NCBI RefSeq assembly: GCF_038050405.1
Contig: NZ_CP150900.1
Location: forward strand, 3,596,001-3,660,000
DNA length: 64,000 nucleotides
Direction: 5' to 3'
Source: Paraburkholderia sp. IMGN_8
GTDB taxonomy: Bacteria; Pseudomonadota; Gammaproteobacteria; Burkholderiales; Burkholderiaceae
The notes beneath the pieces are model-generated. The model saw nothing but the letters and a program-made list of their open reading frames with translations, had not been told where the DNA came from and did no database searches. Positions within the stretch are counted from its first letter, which is position 1; every line of letters starts with the position of its first letter. This document shows, piece after piece, positions 58,318 to 64,000 of this stretch. The translations under genes were made by a program, and so were the position numbers.

Positions 58318-58626
58318 CTGCAGCTCCTGGTGTTCACCCGGAAAACGTCCGGTGCGTTGCCCTTACGGGCCTGGTGACGGGCGCCTTGCGGCGCCGCTCC
58401 CCTCGACCATGTTGTGCAGCAGGGGGCGAGAAAACCTGCCGGTCGCAGCCCGTTTCGTGCCTACCCGGGGCTTGTCTGCTGCTGCGACTTCCAGAGCGCC
58501 AGACTCAGGAAGCATCTGGCGGTGGGTCTGCTGTCTCCTGCACAACGGTACGTCTTGCGACGGATGGTCTGGTCAACCTCAGACTTGCGGATTGCTACCC
58601 CACAAGCCTCGGCCTTTAGGCCGGGG
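58318..58626 (-). ncRNA. Candidate omega RNA for IscB
   Basis: About 310 bases immediately 5' of iscB, on the same strand, with dense potential structure: hairpins with GCAA and GTAA tetraloops next to the gene (about 58360-58400), and a long-range stem pairing 58442-58448 with 58482-58488 (GTCGCAG/CTGCGAC). No frame codes for recognisable protein. In IscB systems the omega RNA is encoded here and its guide is the 5' part, lying outside the left end; the candidate guide is the host sequence just beyond 58626 (about 58627-58650). The guide boundary and the transcript are not proven. Confidence 0.6.
58607..58626. repeat. Left-end hairpin of iscB element
   Basis: Stem CCTCGGCC/GGCCGGGG with loop TTTA (plus-strand reading). 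Its partner at 56931-56950 is 19/20 identical. Confidence 0.75.
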
Positions 58627-58803
58627 TGATTGACGGTGTACCTGCTTCAAATACGGGTTTCAACGTAATCGGTGTCGATGCGGACTGCTTGCGATGGTTT
58701 TGGGCTACGCCGGCCCTTCGCGCGAAACGCGGCGGCCGCCGGCTCGAAGCCTTTGTGCCGGGCCAATTGCCCAATACGGCGTTCGAAACGCGCAAAGCTG
58801 CGT

Positions 58804-59334
58804 TCAATCGACGCGTGCCTCGGTGTGAAAAGAGAAACGCGGGTGGCCTGCCGCGCCGCCCTCTTCGCGGGCCAGCACGAGCGTGGCGTCGGCGGGCACG
58901 TCCACCACGCCGCCGACAAAACGCGCCGCCACGGGCAGCTCGCGTCCGCCGCGATCGGCCAGCACCGCCAGGTCAACCGACGCCGGACGGCCATAGTCGT
59001 ACAGTTCGTTCACCGCCGCGCGAATCGTGCGGCCGGTGTACAGCACGTCGTCCACCAGCACGATGCGGCGCTTTTCCACCGAAAACGGCAGCGAGGTCGG
59101 GCTCGCCTGCGAGTGCAGGCCTTTTTTCGCGTAATCGTCGCGATGCAGCGCAACGTTCACCACGCCGAAGCTCGGCACGTGCAGGTCGCGCGCGAGACGC
59201 TCGGCAAGCCACGCGCCGCCGCTGTAGATACCGGCCAGCACGGCACCGTCGGTGCCGCCGAGTTGGTCACCGTAAGCCGCGAGAATCTGTTCGAGCAATG
59301 CGCGATAGAGCGCTTCGGCGTCAATGGAACTCAT
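58804..59334 (-). CDS. pyrR: Bifunctional pyrimidine regulator / uracil phosphoribosyltransferase
   Basis: 176 residues. The PRPP-binding loop [23 protein letters not shown] is diagnostic of Pyr[21 protein letters not shown] follows. In Gram-positives it controls pyr mRNA; in betaproteobacteria the role is less clear. Its start overlaps the end of ruvX by 14 bases. The iscB element lies about 180 bp downstream, separating it from pyrB. Confidence 0.93.
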   Translation of the reverse strand: MSSIDAEALYRALLEQILAAYGDQLGGTDGAVLAGIYSGGAWLAERLARDLHVPSFGVVNVALHRDDYAKKGLHSQASPTSLPFSVEKRRIVLVDDVLYTGRTIRAAVNELYDYGRPASVDLAVLADRGGRELPVAARFVGGVVDVPADATLVLAREEGGAAGHPRFSFHTEARVD

Positions 59335-59761
59335 GATCGTCGGAAAATCCGTCTAGATATTGCTGGAGGATGATGCTGGCGGCTTCGGCGTCGAGCATGT
59401 CGGCGCGGCCCTTGCCGGCGCGGATTTCCGCCTTCGCTTCAACTGACGAATAGCGCTCGTCGATCCATGTCACCGGTAGATTGAAGCGGCCGTTCAGCTG
59501 GTTGCCGAAGCGCTTCGCGAGTTGAGTCATTTCGTGCGGCGTGCCGTCCGGGTGCATCGGCAGGCCGACTATCAACGCGTCCGGCTTCCACTCGGCGATC
59601 AGCTTGCCGACTTCCTCGAAACGGTATTCGCGGCTGCGGTTCTGCACAATCACGAGCGGCCGCGCGCTGCGCGTGAGCGAATTGCCGACCGCCACACCGA
59701 TCCGTTTTTCACCATAGTCGAACGCAAGCAGCGTCGCCGCACGTCCGGCCGCGAGACTCAT
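59321..59761 (-). CDS. ruvX: Holliday junction resolvase-like RuvX/YqgF
   Basis: 146 residues, RNase H-like. [19 protein letters not shown] carries the catalytic Asp and [22 protein letters not shown] the second conserved block, with [13 protein letters not shown] near the end. Implicated in 16S rRNA 5'-end maturation. Overlaps yqgE by ATGA and pyrR by 14 bases. Confidence 0.94.
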   Translation of the reverse strand: MSLAAGRAATLLAFDYGEKRIGVAVGNSLTRSARPLVIVQNRSREYRFEEVGKLIAEWKPDALIVGLPMHPDGTPHEMTQLAKRFGNQLNGRFNLPVTWIDERYSSVEAKAEIRAGKGRADMLDAEAASIILQQYLDGFSDDHEFH

Positions 59762-60336
59762 GCGTGACCTGCTTCGCCCGACAGCATCGACAGCGAAACG
59801 CCGAGCAGCGCGAGCGCGGCTTCGAAACGCTCTTCGGCGGGCACGTCGAAGACGATTTTCGGGTCGGCTTCGACCGTGAGCCAGCCGTTCTTCGAAATCT
59901 CTTCTTCGAGCTGGCCCGCGCCCCAGCCGGCGTGGCCGAGCGTGAGCAGGAAACGTTCCGGGCCGGTGCCGCTCGCGACGGCTTCGAGCACGTCTTTCGA
60001 GGTAGTCATTTCGAGCCCGCCGGGCACCGACATCGACGACGTGTAAGTATTGCCGTCTTTCGGATCGTGCAGCACGAAGCCGCGCTCGGTTTGCACCGGG
60101 CCGCCGAAATACACGGGCACATGCAGAAGGGGTTCGATCTCGAGCTTGAGATCGATGCGACTGAAGAGCGCTTCAAGGTCGATATCGGTCGGCCGGTTGA
60201 TGACGAGGCCGAGCGCGCCGCGCTCACTGTGATCGCAAAGGTAGACCACCGTTCCTGAAAACGTGGGGTCGGCCATGTTCGGCATGGCGATCAGGAACTG
60301 GTTGGTCAGATTGATGCGATCGGTACTCTTGGACAT
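59758..60336 (-). CDS. yqgE: YqgE/AlgH family protein
   Basis: 192 residues of DUF179. [40 protein letters not shown] is the family hallmark, with [16 protein letters not shown] and [18 protein letters not shown]. Function is not firmly known; always adjacent to ruvX in this group. First gene of the yqgE-ruvX-pyrR-(iscB)-pyrB-pyrC-plsC run. Confidence 0.93.
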   Translation of the reverse strand: MSKSTDRINLTNQFLIAMPNMADPTFSGTVVYLCDHSERGALGLVINRPTDIDLEALFSRIDLKLEIEPLLHVPVYFGGPVQTERGFVLHDPKDGNTYTSSMSVPGGLEMTTSKDVLEAVASGTGPERFLLTLGHAGWGAGQLEEEISKNGWLTVEADPKIVFDVPAEERFEAALALLGVSLSMLSGEAGHA

Positions 60337-60567
60337 AGTTCGGATTTTAGCAAAGACGATGCAGGATGGCGGGCTTTGAGCGTGGGACCGCGAGCCATCG
60401 ACGGCGATTCAAGTTCCACTCTATCATGCACGCCGCCCTTGGCCACGGTGCGCGATAGAGGTGTTTTCGACACGCATGCTGCTTGTCTTGAGGTTCTTCC
60501 CGGCTCCTCCGAGTTCGTGCGTGTTACCGATGTGCTCCAAAGGCAGGACGTGACACGCAGATACGGC

Positions 60568-61977
60568 TCATGCGCCGCCCTGCTCGATCGCCCGCGTCAA
60601 CGCGGCCAGCGTCGCGGCGCTGCCTGGCGGCGCCACGCCTGCGGCCACCTTGTGCAACATCGCGCGCAATGCTTCGGCGGTTTGCTCCAGCGTGCTCGCC
60701 GCCGGCGCTTCCACGATCACGTGCGAGCGCACCGCCGGCGTCGACACGCCGGCATGCGCGCGACGGCGCCACGCGAGCCCCAGCGCGTCGGCTACCAGCG
60801 CTACGTGGCCGAGGCCCAGCGCGCAGGCGGCGGCGCCGAGCCGGTAGGCGGCGTCGCCTGCTTGCAGCGCTTCGCTCGGATCGGCTTTCTCGGGCTGATC
60901 GGCAGCGCGGGCGTGCTCGGTCAAAGCGGAGATCGATGCATCCGCTGTTTGCAGAAAATCTTCGTAGGCGTGCGCGTTAACGGTCAGCACGCCCAGTTCG
61001 CGCGTCGGCATAGCGTGTGCGGCGGTAAACGCCTGCGTCTGCGCGGCGCCTGCTTCCCAAAGCATTTCCGATGCCTGGGTGCCGGCGACGTGCCAATCGA
61101 CCGTCAAGCCGTAATCGTGCAGCACTTCGACCTGATCGGCGTCTTCCGCCGCGGCGCCGAATAGCGCGTAGTCGCGCCACAACAGTGCAAGCGTCGCGCG
61201 CACCAGCGAGCGCGGCGCGCGCTGGATACCGCGCGCGTGATCGGCCAGCGCGAGGTTGCAGCGGGCGTAGAAACGCCGCGCCTCGGTGTCCCCGGTGGCA
61301 CGGCCGCTGACGCGCAACGCCTTGGCGCAGGCTTTGGCGAGCCGCCAGAAATCGTAGGGATCGGGGCCGGTGAGTTCGGTGAGACAGGCGTCCAGTTCGT
61401 CGAGCGCTGCGTTAGTGGCGGCGAGCGCCGCGCCGCTGTTGTCGGGCTGCGAGCGCAACACCGGCAGCAACGCACGCTCGTAGCGCGCCCGCAAATGGGC
61501 CAACTGATCGGCGGACTGGGCATGCAGCGACACCGGCGGCACGGGGCGCGCAGCCAGCGCGAGGTCTTCGAAGGCAACCGTGGAACTGGGCGTGTGCTGC
61601 GACAAATGCGCGCCGAGCGCGCGGTAGTGGGTAAACAACGTTGGCGAACAGGACAGTTCGCGCAGATTGTGGCGCTCGAGGGCCGCGCGAAAATCGTTCA
61701 GCGCCGCGCCGAACGCGGGCCGCGCGCTGTCGGCGTCTGCTGAATGGCCCGACGCCAGCGGCGACACCAGCACCAGCGCGTCGGCGAAACGTTGCGCGCC
61801 GAGCCAGCCGGCTTCGCGCAAGGCGTGGGACGTGCGCAGCAACGCCGCGGTGCTCTCGCCGTGCTGCTCGAACGCTAACAGCGCCTCTGCCAGCGCAAGC
61901 TCGGCGGAACGGACAGCGCCGCCGCGCGGATTCGGTAATGCATCGAAGGAATCGGGTGCAGCGGATCGAAGAGTCAT
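60568..61977 (-). CDS. Unrecognised 469-residue alpha-helical protein
   Basis: It is Ala/Leu-rich, predicted helical, soluble, with no signal peptide. The segment GPDPYDFWRLAKACAKALR and the pattern of helical pairs recall the N-terminal region of PilL/ChpA chemosensory kinases, which occupy a comparable position next to rubredoxin and yqgE in related betaproteobacteria. No HPt, kinase or receiver motifs are present. It could be a shortened PilL-type N-terminus or an unrelated hypothetical protein. Confidence 0.65.
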   Translation of the reverse strand: MTLRSAAPDSFDALPNPRGGAVRSAELALAEALLAFEQHGESTAALLRTSHALREAGWLGAQRFADALVLVSPLASGHSADADSARPAFGAALNDFRAALERHNLRELSCSPTLFTHYRALGAHLSQHTPSSTVAFEDLALAARPVPPVSLHAQSADQLAHLRARYERALLPVLRSQPDNSGAALAATNAALDELDACLTELTGPDPYDFWRLAKACAKALRVSGRATGDTEARRFYARCNLALADHARGIQRAPRSLVRATLALLWRDYALFGAAAEDADQVEVLHDYGLTVDWHVAGTQASEMLWEAGAAQTQAFTAAHAMPTRELGVLTVNAHAYEDFLQTADASISALTEHARAADQPEKADPSEALQAGDAAYRLGAAACALGLGHVALVADALGLAWRRRAHAGVSTPAVRSHVIVEAPAASTLEQTAEALRAMLHKVAAGVAPPGSAATLAALTRAIEQGGA

Positions 61978-62212
61978 GGGCAGGCGACACGAAGCTGACG
62001 GGCCGTCGCGAGGGCCGCACGCCGATTGATCGGCTAGCGCGCAAACTGGCGACAGAACAATGACAGACTACCGCTGCGACACGGCACAATCGAGGACGTT
62101 CCGCGTCGGCACGTGGTGCTGAATGGCTTGGGCGCGCCGAATGTGTTCGATCCGACCGCCGCCGCATGCACGGCACAACCTCAGCCGGCGACCGCCGGCT
62201 ATCTCCCGGACC

Positions 62213-62383
62213 TCAGATCTGGACCATCTCGAAGTCTTCTTTGCGCGCCCCGCATTCAGGACATGTCCAGTTGATCGGCACGTCCTCCCAGCGCGTGCCC
62301 GGCGCAATGCCTTCGTCCGGCAAACCGGCTTCTTCGTCGTAAATCCAGCCGCAAATCAGGCACATCCAGCTTTGATATTCCAT
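62213..62383 (-). CDS. rubA: Rubredoxin
   Basis: 56 residues with two CxxC iron ligands (CLICGWIYDEEAG and CPECGARKEDFEM), GIAPGTRWEDVPINW and full length for the family. A one-electron carrier in the cytoplasm. The start at 62383 excludes an upstream extension of no rubredoxin character. A hairpin (62183-62200) lies 13 bases past its stop but lacks a T-run. Confidence 0.97.
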   Translation of the reverse strand: MEYQSWMCLICGWIYDEEAGLPDEGIAPGTRWEDVPINWTCPECGARKEDFEMVQI

Positions 62384-62711
62384 TCTTGTGTCGCGTCTTA
62401 AAGTCCGTTGAAACGGGAGCCATGATGGTACCGTGTTGCCGCCCCAATGCCTAGCAATCAGAAACGCGCACACCAGGGTCTGTTCACATATGAACAGACC
62501 CTGGTGTGCGGCGGCTTTGGCTATGCCGGTTGACTCGGCTTGCACGATGGTTGCGGCGCCATGCCGCTGCTAGCGTGCGGCTTGTGCGCTACTTGCTAGA
62601 GGCCAGCGGCCCGAGGATGCGAAAAAACGCCCCCGCGACGGTTTAGGCCGCATAATTGAGCCGATTGCGCACCGGTTGCGCTTAAATACACGCTCCTTTT
62701 AGTCAATTTTC
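62384..62711. other. Divergent gap between rubA and thiD with a perfect inverted repeat
   Basis: 328 bases. A 20-bp perfect inverted repeat with a 4-base loop spans 62467-62510 (see repeat entry). No gene is supported; the thiD promoter should lie here. Confidence 0.5.
62467..62510. repeat. Perfect 20-bp inverted repeat
   Basis: The arm CGCACACCAGGGTCTGTTCA (62467-62486), loop CATA and the exact complement (62491-62510). No run of T follows on either strand, so it is not a standard intrinsic terminator. Confidence 0.9.
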
Positions 62712-63572
62712 ATGCCCAGCGACACGCCTCCGATCGTCCTCACCTTCGGCCTTTCCGATCCCACCGGCGGCTCCGGCCTGCAAGCCGACCTGATGACACT
62801 CGCCAGCATGGGATGTCACGGCGTCACTGTGCTCACCGGCTATACGGTGCGCGACTCGGCCAGCTGCGACGAAGTCACCGGGCTCGACCCGGAAGTGGTC
62901 GCGACCCAGGCGCGGATGCTGCTCGAAGACATGCCGATCGCCGCGTTCAAGGTCGGTGCGTGCACGCGTGCGGAAGTGGTGAGCGCGATCGCCGAGGTGG
63001 TCGCGGATTACGACGACATCCCGCTGATACTCGCACCCGACTTCACGCTCGACGACGAACACGTGCTCGCCGCCGACGAACTGCGCGAAGCGATCGCCGA
63101 TCTGCTCGCGCCGCAAACCACGCTGCTGGTCGCCGACCACGCCACGCTGCTGGCCCTCGCCCAACCGGACGGCGACGCCGAAGCGCCGAGTCTCGATGCA
63201 GCGATCTCGCATCTGCTGTCGCAAGGCTGCGAATACATTCTGTCGACGGAAACCGGCACGCATCGGCTCGTTAATACGCTGTACAGCGAAGACGGCCAAT
63301 TGCGTCAGGACATGTGGGACCGCGGCAGCCATCGCATCATGGGTTTGACCGATACGCTGGGCGCGGCGATTGCCGCTTTGCTGGCCAATGGTCAGGAACC
63401 GGCCGAAGCGGTGCGCGAGGCGCAGGAGTATCTGTATCAGGCGGTGCAAAGCGCTTTCCGCCCGGGCATGGGTGCGTATCTGCCGGATCGGTTCTTCTGG
63501 GCACGCAGCAGCGACGATGAAACGCCGCCGACGGCCGGCAAGGACGCCACGCCGGGCGAAGCGCGGCATTGA
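62712..63572 (+). CDS. thiD: Hydroxymethylpyrimidine kinase / phosphomethylpyrimidine kinase
   Basis: 286 residues, ribokinase fold. PTGGSGLQADLMTLASMGCHGVTVLTGYTVRD and a late GLTDTLGAAIAALLANG (anion hole DTxGAG variant reading DTLGAA) are typical. Adds phosphates to HMP in thiamine synthesis. Has a longer acidic C-terminus. An intrinsic terminator lies 49 bases past the stop. Confidence 0.9.
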   Translation: MPSDTPPIVLTFGLSDPTGGSGLQADLMTLASMGCHGVTVLTGYTVRDSASCDEVTGLDPEVVATQARMLLEDMPIAAFKVGACTRAEVVSAIAEVVADYDDIPLILAPDFTLDDEHVLAADELREAIADLLAPQTTLLVADHATLLALAQPDGDAEAPSLDAAISHLLSQGCEYILSTETGTHRLVNTLYSEDGQLRQDMWDRGSHRIMGLTDTLGAAIAALLANGQEPAEAVREAQEYLYQAVQSAFRPGMGAYLPDRFFWARSSDDETPPTAGKDATPGEARH

Positions 63573-63613
63573 GGCATCCTTCAGCGCGCCTGCCAGACAA
63601 ATAGCAGGCGCCC

Positions 63614-63646
63614 ATAAAAAAACCCGCATTTCTGCGGGTTTTTTCT
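63614..63646. terminator. Bidirectional intrinsic terminator between thiD and groL
   Basis: Stem AACCCGCA/TGCGGGTT (63621-63628 with 63633-63640), flanked by an A-run to the left and a T-run to the right. Confidence 0.9.
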
Positions 63647-63718
63647 TTTGGGAAGCACGCATTGCGGCGCGCTTCCCCATGTGTTTCCAATGAGCCTCGC
63701 GAGCAAGGCCCACCGAAA

Positions 63719-64000
63719 TTACATGTCCATGCCCATGCCGCCCATGCCGCCGGGCATACCGCCGCCCATCGGAGTATCTTCCTTCGGCAGTTCGCACACA
63801 GCTGCGTCGGTGGTCAACAGCAGGCCTGCGACCGAAGCTGCGTTTTGCAGCGCCGTGCGCGTCACCTTCGTCGGATCCACGACACCTGCGTCAACCAGGT
63901 CGACGTACTCGCCGGTTGCCGCGTTGTAGCCGAAGTTGCCCTTGCCTGCTGCAACAGCTGCCACCACGACGCTGGCTTCTTCGCCGCCGTTCGTGACGAT
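63719..64000 (-). CDS. groL: 60 kDa chaperonin GroEL, C-terminal part
   Basis: The last 93 codons of GroEL: the frame is open to the window edge and ends with the GGM-rich tail ([12 protein letters not shown]). [43 protein letters not shown] is the invariant C-terminal segment. The rest of the gene lies outside the window. Confidence 0.97.
   Translation of the reverse strand: MVTNGGEEASVVVAAVAAGKGNFGYNAATGEYVDLVDAGVVDPTKVTRTALQNAASVAGLLLTTDAAVCELPKEDTPMGGGMPGGMGGMGMDM

Larger units (their letters stand above)
56931..58626 (-). mobile_element. IscB-carrying, transposase-less IS200/IS605-like element
   Basis: Two 20-base hairpin sequences differing by a single base (CCTCGGCCTTTAGGCCGGGG at 58607-58626 and CCTCGGCCTTCAGGCCGGGG at 56931-56950, plus-strand reading) bracket iscB and its upstream non-coding region. 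Such near-identical terminal hairpins in direct orientation are typical of IS200/IS605 ends. No TnpA-like frame lies between them. The exact cleavage points cannot be set from sequence alone. Confidence 0.75.

Noticed and set aside
57058..58377. Open frame of 439 codons on the plus strand opposite iscB
   Set aside because: It is antisense to a gene with all IscB catalytic motifs and has an Arg/His-rich composition without any domain; a shadow of GC-rich codon bias.
58647..58803. Minus frame continuing past pyrR stop towards the iscB left end
   Set aside because: It reads somewhat protein-like but has no start of its own and overlaps pyrR in a different frame.
1..64000. CRISPR arrays, tRNA or rRNA genes
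   Set aside because: No regularly spaced direct repeats and no cloverleaf or rRNA-like stretches were seen on reading both strands.

Overview
The window looks like a chromosomal segment of a high-GC betaproteobacterium of the Burkholderia/Paraburkholderia group. The basis is the codon usage, the heptosyltransferase I plus Kdo-hydroxylase-like pair, an epimerase / UDP-sugar phosphotransferase / CapD-type dehydratase trio in the order of wbiG-wbiH-wbiI of Burkholderia O-antigen loci, and the order yqgE-ruvX-pyrR-pyrB-pyrC. The species cannot be named from sequence reading alone.

Layout. Positions 1-3492 (minus strand) hold inner-core LPS genes (kdoO-like, waaC) and a phosphomannomutase/phosphoglucomutase. 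Positions 3798-8099 (plus) hold a Wzx-like flippase, two glycosyltransferases (GTs) and galE. A chemoreceptor (8189-9739, minus) and a WecA-like phosphotransferase (10011-11111, plus) follow. Positions 11605-15489 (minus) carry the wbiG-wbiH-wbiI-like trio. Positions 16225-26623 (plus) are a tightly packed operon, with ATGA junctions, of six or more GTs, including a GT4 with an N-terminal array of 69-residue repeats, plus a histidine phosphatase and an unrecognised protein. A methyltransferase pseudogene and an intact methyltransferase follow. Positions 28939-37182 (minus) look like a polyprenyl-phosphate sugar modification cassette: two GT2 enzymes, an SMR-like small membrane protein, a 1061-residue membrane protein and three sugar-tailoring enzymes. 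Positions 37721-52569 (minus) hold an ABC-transporter-dependent O-polysaccharide locus: two GTs, wecB, a polysaccharide deacetylase, an AMP-ligase-like protein, wzt, wzm, manC, rfbDCAB and an rmd-like reductase. Together these genes supply dTDP-rhamnose, GDP-mannose-derived 6-deoxyhexose, N-acetylaminosugars and Gal/GalNAc-type precursors, assemble glycans on a polyprenyl carrier and export them by both Wzx-type and Wzm/Wzt-type routes.

Positions 52789-64000 are housekeeping: apaH, a plsC-type acyltransferase, the pyr operon (pyrC-like, pyrB, pyrR, ruvX, yqgE), an unrecognised 469-residue protein, rubredoxin, thiD and the 3' end of groL.

The most notable item is an IscB-type RNA-guided nuclease gene (56911-58317) inside the pyr operon between pyrR and pyrB. 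Near-identical 20-base hairpins (56931-56950 and 58607-58626) bracket it, and a structured region upstream of the gene fits an omega RNA. Its stop codon overlaps the pyrB start. Other points of note are a dihydroorotase homologue without the HxH zinc motif, an in-frame nonsense codon in a methyltransferase, and a perfect 20-bp inverted repeat between rubredoxin and thiD.
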